From positions 252,525 through 316,524 of the forward strand of contig CAVUAN010000005.1 in the NCBI GenBank assembly GCA_963739435.1: DNA of 64,000 bases. The letters run 5' to 3'. Source of the stretch: CAVUAN01 sp963739435. Its GTDB lineage: Bacteria > Acidobacteriota > Thermoanaerobaculia > UBA5066 > Gp7-AA6. Within the stretch, counting starts at the first letter, position 1; every line of letters starts with the position of its first letter. Shown piece after piece: positions 32,901-40,970 of this stretch. A program made the translations under genes and the position numbers. The notes under the pieces were generated by a model, which was not told the origin of the DNA, did not search any database, and worked only from the letters and a program-made list of their open reading frames with translations.

Positions 32901-34783
32901 ATGAATCCGCTGGAGGCGCTCGAGAAGCATTTCGGGCACGGGTCGTTTCGGCCCGGGCAGGAGGCGATTGTGCGGGCGGCGCTGTCGGGAAGAGACCTTC
33001 TGGCCGTCATGCCAACCGGCTCGGGCAAGTCAATCGGGTACCAGCTGCCGGCGCTGCTCCTGCCGGGCACGACCCTCGTCGTCTCGCCCTTGATTGCCCT
33101 CATGAAGGACCAGGTCGACGAGCTCCAGCGCAAAGGCATCGCCGCGGCCGCCCTTCACTCGCTCGCCTCCCCCGGCGAGCGGCGAGCGGCGCAGGACGCC
33201 TTCCGGGCTGGCAAGCTCTCGCTCCTCTACGTCGCCCCGGAGCGCTTCGCCTCCGAGAGCTTCCGGCGGCTCCTCGAGGAGGTGCCGCTGTCGCGTTTCG
33301 CAGTGGATGAAGCGCACTGCGTCTCGGAGTGGGGACACGATTTCCGCCCCGACTACCGCACCCTCGCCGAATCGGCCGCCCGCTGCCGGCGCAGCGACAG
33401 TGGAGACGGCCGTCCCCCATCCTCGCCTTCACGGCCACGGCGACGCCCGAGGTGCGCGACGACATCGTGGAGCTCCTTGGCCTGCGCCAGCCGGACGTCT
33501 TCGCTGCCGGCTTCGACCGGCCGAACCTCTTCCTCGATGTGCGCAAGGTGTCGGGCGAGATCGAGAAGCGGGCGCTCCTGCCCGGGCTCGTCGCAGCGCG
33601 GCGCGCCCTCGTGTACGCCTCGACGCGCAAGAGCGCCGAGCGCGCGGCCGAGGCCTTGCGGGCGGCCGGCTGCGCGGCCGACGCCTACCACGCCGGGATG
33701 GACGAGGCCGAACGCACCCGCGTCCAGAACGCCTTCGCCTCGGGCCGGCTCCAGGTCGTCTGCGCCACAAACGCCTTCGGCATGGGCATCGACCGCCCCG
33801 ACGTCGAGGCCGTCATCCACTTCGAGATCCCGGGATCTCTCGAGGCCTACTACCAGGAGATTGGCCGCGGAGGGCGCGACGGCCGCCGCGCCGACGTCAC
33901 GCTCCTCTGGAACTACGTGGACGTCCGCACGCGGGAGTTCTTCATAGAGAAAGAGGACGACGAAGAGGACCCGCGATGGCGCCGGTCGCCGCTCGAGCCC
34001 GAGCAGCGCGACCGAAAGCGGGCCCTCGACCGCCGGAAGCTCGCCCGCATGATCGCCTACGCGGACTCGTCGGCCTGCTACCGGGCGACGCTGCTGACCT
34101 ATTTCGGAGAGCAGGACGCGCCCCGAGCGTGCGGTTTCTGCGGCAACTGCTCGAGGCGCAAGGACCTCGGCGCCGAGGAGGTCCTTCTTCTCCGGAAGGT
34201 CCTCTCCGGCGTTGCGCGGGGCGGCGAACGTTGGGGCAAGAGAAAGATCGCGGCGATGCTCGCCGGGCATCTCGAAGGCCTGCCCGACTCGCTCGCCTCG
34301 CTGTCGACAACCGGGATCCTGTCCGGCCAGAGCCCGAAATCCATCGGCGACTGGATCGACGCGGCGCAGGGCGCCGGCCTGCTCGCGGCTACGGACGACG
34401 CTTACCGGACGCTCTCCCTCACGCGGGCCGGGAGGGACGTGATGTCGGGAAGAGCGCCGGCCGTCGCCCTGACGCTGCCCGAGCCCCCGCGGCCCAAAAC
34501 GCCGCGCGTCAGAAAGAGCAAGCTCGCTCGGCTCGCAGCCTCAGCTGGCGGCGGTGCGGCCGGACCTGACGAGAGCGTGCTCGCCGCGCTCCGGGACTGG
34601 CGGCGCCAGGAGGCCGCCCGCCGCGAAGTGCCCGCCTTCGTCGTCCTGCATGACCGCACGCTCGCGGCCATCGCCGCCGCGCGGCCTGCGACACTCGACG
34701 CCCTCTCGGACATCCCCGGCATCGGCCCCGCCAAGCTCACCGCCTACGGAAACGAGCTGCTCACCCTGCTCGCGCGCGGTTGA
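32901..34783 (+). CDS. recQ: ATP-dependent DNA helicase RecQ, interrupted by a frameshift
   Basis: A 3'-5' DNA helicase of about 627 residues if the frame is repaired. Frame one encodes VMPTGSGKSIGYQLPALL and DEAHCVSEWGHDFRPDY. After the C5 run at 33414-33418 the frame shifts to SPILAFTATATPEVRDDIVE; adding one C restores it. Downstream are FGMGIDRPDVEAVIHFEIP and YYQEIGRGGRDG, zinc cysteines ACGFCGNC, and a C-terminal HRDC domain with VVLHDRTLAAIAAARP and SDIPGIGPAKL. A homopolymer undercount is the simplest cause, but a real loss-of-function mutation cannot be excluded. The next gene starts 5 bases after its stop. Confidence 0.88.
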
Positions 34784-34788
34784 ATCGG

Positions 34789-35148
34789 ATGGCCGCGGAC
34801 CAGAACAAGCGCGTCGTCTACTCGAGCGGCAAGGGGCGCATCTGTCCCGGCTGCGGTTGGCCGGCGGAAGACTGCCGCTGCTCGAAGAACCTGGCTCCTC
34901 GCGACGAGTCGGTGCCGACGAAAGTGACGGCGAAGCTGCGTTTGGAGCACCGCTCCTCGGGCAAGCATGTGACGGTCGTCGACAACCTGCCCGCAAACGC
35001 CGCCTACATCGCCGAGCTGCTGGCGGTCCTCAAGAAGGCGTGCGGCACCGGCGGCCGAGCCGGCGAGTCCTCCCTCGAGTTGCAGGGTGACCAGCGCGAG
35101 CGCCTGCGCGACCTCCTCGCCCGCCGCGGCCTCGCCGTCAAAGGTTAG
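34789..35148 (+). CDS. SUI1/YciH-family translation factor with zinc knuckle
   Basis: 119 residues from ATG 34789, 5 bases after the recQ stop; an in-frame TTG 34780 is possible. ICPGCGWPAEDCRCS (~16-30) gives four cysteines, a zinc knuckle seen in some bacterial YciH proteins. The SUI1 domain follows from ~46: KVTAKLRLEHRSSGKHVTVV, GGRAGESSLELQGDQRERLR and a C-terminal LLARRGLAVKG. Bacterial members affect start-codon selection in vitro, an interesting link to the many leaderless-looking genes here. The large structured gap begins right after its stop. Confidence 0.88.
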   Translation: MAADQNKRVVYSSGKGRICPGCGWPAEDCRCSKNLAPRDESVPTKVTAKLRLEHRSSGKHVTVVDNLPANAAYIAELLAVLKKACGTGGRAGESSLELQGDQRERLRDLLARRGLAVKG

Positions 35149-35165
35149 TAAACCCACTAGAGCCG

Positions 35166-35344
35166 CCCCGGACCGTCGGGGCTGCCCTGCGGGACACGCG
35201 GCCGTTTACCCGTGCAGGAGTCGGAGTCGTCCAAACGGCCGCTCTTCGGAACTGGTGCAAGAACCCTCCTGACTTGGGACCGACCCGGCCTGGCACACCC
35301 ACCCAGTTCCGACGGTCCCGCAGGGCACCCCCGACGTTCCGGGG
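35166..35344. repeat. Large nested inverted-repeat element, left half (candidate structured RNA)
   Basis: Arms 35166-35195 and 35315-35344 are inverted repeats of 30 bases with only two mismatches. Inside them are two perfect 10-base stems: 35198-35207 with 35233-35242 (GCGGCCGTTT/AAACGGCCGC), and 35246-35255 with 35303-35312 (TCGGAACTGG/CCAGTTCCGA). The result resembles a closed multi-branch fold. The two hairpin loops contain complementary hexamers, CAGGAG at 35215-35220 and CTCCTG at 35266-35271, which could pair. No convincing reading frame occupies it. Confidence 0.7.
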
Positions 35345-35380
35345 CTCTCAGTGTGGCAACTGTCTCAGTGTGAGCCCCGG
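35339..35380. repeat. Central hairpin competing with both flanking stems
   Basis: CCGGGGCTC at 35339-35347 pairs perfectly with GAGCCCCGG at 35372-35380. These bases are also used by the closing arms on both sides, so the hairpin and the flanking stems exclude each other. Its loop holds two direct copies of TCTCAGTGTG (35346-35355 and 35363-35372). Confidence 0.65.
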
Positions 35381-35540
35381 CGGCGGGCCGCCTCCCGGAG
35401 GAGGACTGAGCGAGGGAGCAAGGCAAGCCATCTCTTACGCCAACAGAAAGCTGCGACCGAGTCGACGAGCGAGGGTCCACCGATCTCTATCGCAGCCTGA
35501 CCCGAGCGTGCCTCCGGAGGGAGGCGGCCCGCCGTCGGGG
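35375..35540. repeat. Large nested inverted-repeat element, right half (candidate structured RNA)
   Basis: Arms 35375-35395 and 35520-35540 are complementary over 21 positions; the single mismatch would be a G-U pair in RNA. Inside, GCTGCGA at 35450-35456 pairs with TCGCAGC at 35490-35496. CCTCCGGAGG at 35511-35520 is a 10-base palindrome. The rest of the gap to 35578 is GC-rich with further short palindromes such as GGGGCGGCCCC at 35537-35547. Confidence 0.7.
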
Positions 35541-35578
35541 CGGCCCCAGAAGCCGGCCCGCTGCCGGGGCGACCTGTC

Positions 35579-36418
35579 CTAGGGCCGGGGCGGGGCGAAG
35601 GATTGGTTCGGGTACGGGTTGACGGCCGGCCGGCGGACGACGTTGAAACCGAAGTTCGTCGCCTCGTGGCAGGAGTTGCAGCCCACCGTCAGCGCGTCGT
35701 AGGCCTTCGTGAAACGCGCGCGGTCTCTCGCCACGACGGCCTGGCCGAGGCTGGACAGCGGCTCACCCATGATCTTCGGAACGAGCTCGGAGACCGGCAG
35801 CGGCGCGTCCTTGTGCGTCGGATGGAGGCGCACGACGTCGTCGAAGCCCTCTTTCATCTCGTCGAGCTCGTACTGGGCGAGCTTCCAGTTGCCCGCCTCA
35901 CCCGCAAACCAGAGCTTGACGTGCCGCATCTGCTGGAGCGACATCAGCTCGCCCAGACCCGGCGTCCACGCCGGCAACGGGGTTGGTGTCGGCGAGGGGG
36001 CCCGCTTCATCCCTTCTGCTTTTTCTTCACGCGGCCTTGCCTTCGCCGGCTTCACGCAGCTCGTCAGCAGGAACGTCGGCAGGAGGATGCCGGTCAGCAA
36101 CAATGCCGTCACGAGGACCGGCTGCCGCGTCATCCGGTACGCCATCACGATGCCGAGCATGGTCGTCAGGGTGAGGCCCATCGAGGCCGCCAGCGAGAAC
36201 CACTGCATCGCCTCTCCCTGCCCGTGGCGGGCGCCCGGCAGCACCTGGTCCTTGTGGATGTCCGAGAACAACTGGACGATCGGAGCGGGCGTGTAACTGC
36301 CGTCCTTCTTGGCGTCGTTCCAGCGGAAGACCTGCCACGCTCCGGAAATCGAGAGGACGAGAAGCGCCGGGGCAAAGAGGCTGCCGAGAAACAGGTGCAG
36401 CGAGCGAAGTGTTCTCAT
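35579..36418 (-). CDS. PepSY-like membrane module fused to a c-type cytochrome
   Basis: 279 residues from ATG 36418. The N-terminal ~120 residues resemble a PepSY-associated membrane protein: LHLFLGSLFAPALLVLSISG is helix one, and two further helices lie near 75 and 98, with DIHKDQVLPG between. After TSCVKPAKARPREEKAE and a Pro/Thr linker, the C-terminal ~130 residues are a cytochrome domain with a single haem motif CNSCH (~253-257) followed by EATNFGFNVV. Such cytochrome domains usually occur alone, so the fusion would tether the haem to the membrane. TATTAT at 36432-36427 ends 8 bases before the ATG. Confidence 0.8.
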   Translation of the reverse strand: MRTLRSLHLFLGSLFAPALLVLSISGAWQVFRWNDAKKDGSYTPAPIVQLFSDIHKDQVLPGARHGQGEAMQWFSLAASMGLTLTTMLGIVMAYRMTRQPVLVTALLLTGILLPTFLLTSCVKPAKARPREEKAEGMKRAPSPTPTPLPAWTPGLGELMSLQQMRHVKLWFAGEAGNWKLAQYELDEMKEGFDDVVRLHPTHKDAPLPVSELVPKIMGEPLSSLGQAVVARDRARFTKAYDALTVGCNSCHEATNFGFNVVRRPAVNPYPNQSFAPPRP

Positions 36419-36426
36419 GGGCGCGC

Positions 36427-36432
36427 ATAATA
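36427..36432 (-). promoter_or_regulatory. -10-like TATTAT close to a start codon
   Basis: Read on the minus strand, TATTAT ends 8 bases before ATG 36418 with no Shine-Dalgarno between, again pointing to a leaderless or nearly leaderless transcript. Confidence 0.45.
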
Positions 36433-36503
36433 ACCAACCGGCAGCTTGCTTCCACAGCGCCAATGTGACAGCCTCCGTCCCCTTTTCGAACGGAGACCTC
36501 CCG

Positions 36504-37856
36504 ATGCCTTTCACTTCCTTCCAGCTCGACCCGGCGCTCCTGCGCGGAGTCAAGGAGCTCGGCTTTCACCGTCCCACGCCCATCCAGGAAGACGCCATCC
36601 CGCCCGCCCTCGAAGGGCGCGATGTCCTCGCCTGCGCGATGACCGGGAGCGGCAAGACGGCGGCCTTCGTCCTGCCCATCCTGAACCGCCTCCTCGGGAA
36701 GAAGCGCGGCGTCACACGCGCCCTCATCCTGACGCCGACACGCGAGCTCGCCGCTCAAATCGAGGAGCACGCCCGCGCGCTGGCGATGCACACGCCCGTT
36801 TCCACTGCCGCCGTCTTCGGGGGCGTCGGCATGGGTCCCCAGGAGCACGCCTTCCGCACCGGTGCGGACGTCATCGTCGCGACACCCGGGCGCCTCCTGG
36901 ATCACTTCCGCTTCCCGTACGCGCGGCTCGATCACCTCGAGGTGCTGGTGCTGGACGAGGCCGACCGCATGCTCGACATGGGATTCCTGCCCGACATCCG
37001 CCGGGTCCTGAAGCACGTGCCCGCCCGCAGGCAGACGCTCTTCTTTTCGGCCACGATGCCTCCGCCGATCGTGGCGCTCACCCGTGAGATGTTGAAGAAC
37101 CCGTTCACGGTCAATCTCGAGCGTGCGCCGGCCCCGGCCGTCGGCATCACGCAGGCGGTCTACCCGGTGCCCCAGAATCTGAAAGCGCCGCTGCTGGAGA
37201 CGCTCCTGAAGCGCGGCGACATCGAGAGCGCCCTCGTCTTCACGCGCACCAAGCACCGCGCCAACCGCCTGGCCGAGAGCCTGACGAAACACGGCGTGCG
37301 CTGCGAACGCATCCACGGCAACCGCACGCAGGCGCAGCGCACGCAGGCGCTCGCGGGCTTCAAGGAAGGGCGCTTCAAGGTGCTCGTCGCGACCGACATC
37401 GCCGCCCGCGGCATCGACGTCGAGGCCCTCTCGCACGTCGTCAACTTCGACGTGCCGCACGTGCCCGAGGACTACATCCACCGCGTGGGCCGCACGGCCC
37501 GCGCCGAGCTGAAAGGCGATGCCTACACCTTCGTCGCGCCGGAAGAGGAAGCCGATTTGAGGTCGATCGAGCGGGCAATCGGCAAGCGCCTCCCGCGGAT
37601 CACCGTACCGGGCTTCGACTACGCCAAGGCCCCCGCCGAACGTTTCGAGGTGCCGATCGCCGAGCGCATCGCCGCGATCCGTGCCCGCAAGGCGCAGGAG
37701 CGCACGCGGGCGAGAGAAAAAGCCGAGCGCCGGATCATCGCGCAGCGAACCGGAACACATCGGCCGAGCGGTCCCGCCGGACTACACGGGGCGTCCAAAG
37801 TCCAAAGTCCAAAGTCCAAAGTTGAGACCGGACCCCGCTGGGGGCGTCGGGGCTAG
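36504..37856 (+). CDS. DEAD-box RNA helicase (RhlE-like) with repeat-encoded tail
   Basis: 450 residues from ATG 36504. Helicase motifs are in order: Q-motif PTPIQEDAIPPAL, motif I AMTGSGKTAAF (~48-58), PTRELAAQ, TPGRLLDH, motif II LDEADRMLD (~150), SATMPPP, and motif VI HRVGRTARAE (~330). The family remodels ribosomes and mRNAs. The last ~20 residues (from ~430) include SKVQSPKSKV and are encoded by a heptad array, the same peptide found in RlmN. The natural end is probably the basic stretch near REKAERRIIAQRTG. Divergent from the PepSY-cytochrome gene. Confidence 0.93.
   Translation: MPFTSFQLDPALLRGVKELGFHRPTPIQEDAIPPALEGRDVLACAMTGSGKTAAFVLPILNRLLGKKRGVTRALILTPTRELAAQIEEHARALAMHTPVSTAAVFGGVGMGPQEHAFRTGADVIVATPGRLLDHFRFPYARLDHLEVLVLDEADRMLDMGFLPDIRRVLKHVPARRQTLFFSATMPPPIVALTREMLKNPFTVNLERAPAPAVGITQAVYPVPQNLKAPLLETLLKRGDIESALVFTRTKHRANRLAESLTKHGVRCERIHGNRTQAQRTQALAGFKEGRFKVLVATDIAARGIDVEALSHVVNFDVPHVPEDYIHRVGRTARAELKGDAYTFVAPEEEADLRSIERAIGKRLPRITVPGFDYAKAPAERFEVPIAERIAAIRARKAQERTRAREKAERRIIAQRTGTHRPSGPAGLHGASKVQSPKSKVETGPRWGRRG
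37793..37827. repeat. Heptad repeat array (GTCCAAA type), 5 units
   Basis: Four perfect GTCCAAA words occupy 37793-37820, and a fifth of the GTCGAGA class (GTTGAGA) follows at 37821-37827. The array is translated as the C-terminal tail of the DEAD-box helicase, and it links the two word classes in a single array. Confidence 0.9.
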
Positions 37857-37873
37857 AGCGAGTTCGGCGAGAG

Positions 37874-37917
37874 TTTTCCCCTCACCCCAACCCTCTCCCG
37901 GAGGGAGAGGGGGAAAG
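37874..37917. repeat. Palindromic intergenic element (CCCTCTCCC/GGGAGAGGG)
   Basis: CCCTCTCCC at 37891-37899 pairs with GGGAGAGGG at 37903-37911, and TTTCCCC at 37875-37881 pairs with GGGGAAA at 37910-37916. This resembles a dispersed palindrome common in many unrelated bacterial genomes. Here it lies between convergent genes, just before the stop of the Tes-like gene, where it can act as a terminator. Confidence 0.75.
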
Positions 37918-37919
37918 AA

Positions 37920-39800
37920 CTACTTGCCGACGCTGCCGCCGTAGACGGGCAGGGTCGAGATCGAGGCGGCGGGAGCGCTGCGCGCTGCGGCCGGCAGCGG
38001 AGGGGCGACCGGGACCGTCTGCCCGGGGAGGACCGGGAGAGGGACGTTGCGGCCGCGGGCGTAGACCTCGTGGCGGCCTTCCTTCTTGTACCACTCGGCG
38101 AGAGTGGCCGTTTGGAACATCTCCTCGATGATCTTGCGCCAGCCCACGCCCGTGTTGTAAGCGCAGAAAGAGATCTCCCCCATCTGCGTCGCGTACGGAA
38201 TGATGCACAGCTCGGTCCGCCGGAAGTCGTAGTTGAAGAGGTCCTGGAACCACATCCCGCCGATGAAGAAGACCCGCCAGTCGTAGCGCTTCTTCTCCGA
38301 GAAGCCGAGCTTGCCGCCGGTGTGGCCATCCATGATCTGGATGACTTTCCAGGGCGAGAGCGAGGCGGGAATCCCCTCCGGACGCAGGTTTCGCAGGATC
38401 GCGAGCCCCACCTGGAGGGCCGTCCATGTCTTCCGGCGCGCGGAGTCGGTGATGGATTTGATGTCATTGAGCATGCGGTCGATGTTCAGCACCGACGGCA
38501 CGGTGACCGTCTCCCTGGTCTTCTCGTCCACGAGCAGCATCGTGCCGATGCCGCAGTTGGGGTGGCAGCCGCACTTGAACGATCCCCAATCCGACTCCAT
38601 CCCGCCCAGCAGGTCCTTCAGGTCCGAAAACGGCCCGGAGGCCGACAACGGGTACCAATCGCGCATGACCTCGCCGATGCCGGCCTGTGTCTTCACGTCG
38701 TGGGCGAGGTGGGAGAGCGTGTACCGCTGTTTCGTCCGCGTCTCCTCGTCGATGTCCTCGTCGCGACCGGTGAACGAAACCGGCTGGAACGCCACGGTGT
38801 TGACCTTGTCGATGTTCTCGATCGCGAACTTGATGATGTCGCCGACCTGATCGTTGTTGACGCCGTTGATCACCGTCGTGACGAGCGTGATGTCGATGCC
38901 GTGCTTGTGGAGGTTCTCGATCGCGCGGAGCTTGACGTCGTAGAGGTTGCCGACCTTGCGGTGCTGGTTGTGCTCGTTGCCCACGCCGTCGAACTGCAGG
39001 TAGGCAAAGCGCAGCCCCGCCTCCGCGGCCGCGCGGGCGAAGTCCTCGTCCTGCGCGAAGCGGACGCCGTTGGTGGCGCACTGCACGGAGAAGTAGCCGA
39101 TCTCGCGGGCGTACTTGATGGCCGGCAGGAAGTGCGGCGACAGAGTCGGCTCACCGCCCGAGTACTGGACCGAGAGCTGCCGCCGGGGCTTGATCGAGGC
39201 CGCGTCGTCCAGCAGCTTCTTGACGTCGTCCCACTCGAGCTCATGGACGTAACCGACCTGGTTGGCGTCCATGAAGCAGGGATTGCACATCATGTTGCAG
39301 CGGTTGGTCAGATCGATCGTGAGGACGGCCCCGCGTCCGTACTTGATCGAAGAGGTCCCGTGCTCGTGCAGCCCATCCTTGGGAATCACGAAGTCCCGCC
39401 CCGGGTACAGCGACTCGAGCCGCTGGAAGAAGGCCGGATCCGTCGACATCACGTCTTCGAAGTGCCCGTGCTTCGGGCAGTCCTTCTTCATGAGGATGCG
39501 GCCGTCCTCTTCCACGATCCGCGCCTTGATTTCTCCCGGGTTGCCCTCGATCAGGACCTTCCAGTCCACTTCGCCCGAGAGAATCTGCGTGCGAACCTCC
39601 GTCACGCAGCGCGGGCAGAGCGAATCCGTCTCGCGCGGAAAGCCGAGGGTCGGAAACGTTTTCTGCCGCTGCTTGGCGAGCGGCGCCGGCGCCCACTTCG
39701 GATGGAGCGTCCCTTCCGGAAACATCCCGTCGACTGCTCGGGCAGCGTGCCAGAGAGCGTCCGCCGCCTTACGCACCCCTCCGTAAATTGCTCGTCGCAT
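37920..39800 (-). CDS. Radical SAM enzyme of the tetraether/membrane-spanning lipid synthase (Tes-like) family
   Basis: 626 residues from ATG 39800. The N-terminal cysteine module reads DSLCPRCVTEV, then KARIVEEDGRILMKKDCPKH and GHFEDVMSTDPAFF. This LCPxC...DG...K.CPxHG pattern precedes the radical SAM motif in Tes proteins. The cluster motif is LTNRCNMMCNPCFMDA (~178). Further cysteines follow in FKCGCHPNCGIGTM (~425), and the C-terminal FFIGGMWFQDLFNYD region also fits. Tes joins two isoprenoid or fatty chains through an sp3 C-C bond. In Acidobacteriota the product could be iso-diabolic-acid-type membrane-spanning lipids, but that is inference. The last ~50 residues are Pro/Ala-rich. Confidence 0.75.
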   Translation of the reverse strand: MRRAIYGGVRKAADALWHAARAVDGMFPEGTLHPKWAPAPLAKQRQKTFPTLGFPRETDSLCPRCVTEVRTQILSGEVDWKVLIEGNPGEIKARIVEEDGRILMKKDCPKHGHFEDVMSTDPAFFQRLESLYPGRDFVIPKDGLHEHGTSSIKYGRGAVLTIDLTNRCNMMCNPCFMDANQVGYVHELEWDDVKKLLDDAASIKPRRQLSVQYSGGEPTLSPHFLPAIKYAREIGYFSVQCATNGVRFAQDEDFARAAAEAGLRFAYLQFDGVGNEHNQHRKVGNLYDVKLRAIENLHKHGIDITLVTTVINGVNNDQVGDIIKFAIENIDKVNTVAFQPVSFTGRDEDIDEETRTKQRYTLSHLAHDVKTQAGIGEVMRDWYPLSASGPFSDLKDLLGGMESDWGSFKCGCHPNCGIGTMLLVDEKTRETVTVPSVLNIDRMLNDIKSITDSARRKTWTALQVGLAILRNLRPEGIPASLSPWKVIQIMDGHTGGKLGFSEKKRYDWRVFFIGGMWFQDLFNYDFRRTELCIIPYATQMGEISFCAYNTGVGWRKIIEEMFQTATLAEWYKKEGRHEVYARGRNVPLPVLPGQTVPVAPPLPAAARSAPAASISTLPVYGGSVGK

Positions 39801-39822
39801 CGTTACCCGGATTCTAGCAAAA

Positions 39823-40968
39823 TCAGGAGCGCGGGCCAGCCCGCGCCTCGACGGGATCCGGCGCGAAGCGGTCCGGGGAGAAAACAGAGAGATCCCGCGT
39901 CGCAACCCCCGTCATGCAGTCGGCCAGCAGGCGAGCCGTAACCGGGGCGAGCAGCACGCCGTTGCGGTAGTGCCCGGCGGCGAAAAAAAGGCCCCGGACG
40001 GCCGCCGTTGCACCCAGCAGCGGCAGCCCGTCCGGCGTCCCGGGGCGCAACCCCGCCCAGGCCTCGACGAAGCGCGCCTCCCCGAGCTCGGGAACGAGGC
40101 GAATAGCCGCGCCGATCAGCCAGTTCAGGGCCCCGGCCGTGACCTCCTTCTGGAAGCCGACCCTCTCGACAGTCGCCCCCACGAGCACCAGGCCGTCCGG
40201 CCGAGGCACCAGGTACACCTCCCCGGACTCGATGGCGCAGGGCAACGCCCTGTCGCTTCCGCGGAGAACGGCGATCTGGCCCTTGACGGGCTCGACGGGC
40301 ACCGAAACTGGCAGGGAGGCGTCGAAAGCCGCCCAGGCGCCGGCCGCGTCGACGACGGCTCGAGCCGCCAGCGTACCGGCAGCCGTCTCGACGCCGCGGC
40401 AAACCCCGCCGGAGATCAGGAAGCGGCGCGCCGCCGTCCCGGGCAGCATCCGCACGCCGCGCCGCCGTGCCGAGAGGGCAAGCCCTCGGGCGAGCAGGCG
40501 GCTGTCCACGACGGCATCCTCCGGGAAAAAGAACCCGCCAACGACCTCCGACGCCAACCGGTCGCCGAGCCACGCCCGGATGTCCGCATTCGTTCGATCG
40601 GCGACGGAGAAGCCGGCGCGGCGCTGCCAGAGAAACCGCCTTGCGAGCCCTTCCAGCTCGGCGTCCGAAAAAGCGCACCGCAGAACGCCGATACGGCGGT
40701 ACCCGACCGACAGCCCCGTCTCCTCCTCGAGCTCGTGGACCCACTCCGCGTACATCGAGCGGCTCTCCATGCCGAGATCGAAGAACGGGCCGGGCTCCTC
40801 CGCCTGGGACTGCGGCGAGAGCAGGCCGGCCGCCGCCCACGAAGCTTCTTCGCCGGGCTGTCCGCGCTCGATCAGCGTCACGTCCAACCCCCGCCCCGCC
40901 AGTTCGCGGGCGAGCGAGCAGCCAACCAGCCCTCCGCCGACGACGAGGACCTCGGCGGCCTCCTCCAC
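39823..40968 (-). CDS. Glycine oxidase/D-amino acid oxidase-like FAD protein
   Basis: 381 residues from GTG 40968, 2 bases after the stop of the upstream gene. The FAD motif is VLVVGGGLVGCSLARELAGR (~7-26), followed by VTLIERG and EASWAAAGLLSPQ, which match ThiO-type glycine oxidases. The C-terminal region has GLRPGTPDGLPLLGAT and FFAAGHYRNGVLLAPVTARL, the expected substrate/FAD loop. ThiO makes dehydroglycine for thiamine synthesis, but no thi genes are visible here, so a general amino-acid oxidase role remains possible. It lies 22 bases upstream of the Tes-like start. Confidence 0.85.
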   Translation of the reverse strand: MEEAAEVLVVGGGLVGCSLARELAGRGLDVTLIERGQPGEEASWAAAGLLSPQSQAEEPGPFFDLGMESRSMYAEWVHELEEETGLSVGYRRIGVLRCAFSDAELEGLARRFLWQRRAGFSVADRTNADIRAWLGDRLASEVVGGFFFPEDAVVDSRLLARGLALSARRRGVRMLPGTAARRFLISGGVCRGVETAAGTLAARAVVDAAGAWAAFDASLPVSVPVEPVKGQIAVLRGSDRALPCAIESGEVYLVPRPDGLVLVGATVERVGFQKEVTAGALNWLIGAAIRLVPELGEARFVEAWAGLRPGTPDGLPLLGATAAVRGLFFAAGHYRNGVLLAPVTARLLADCMTGVATRDLSVFSPDRFAPDPVEARAGPRS

Positions 40969-40970
40969 GG

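Noticed and set aside
35149..35578. RNase P RNA, tmRNA or SRP RNA in the structured gap
   Set aside because: The conserved core sequences of these RNAs that I could recall are not present on either strand. A covariance search could still overturn this.
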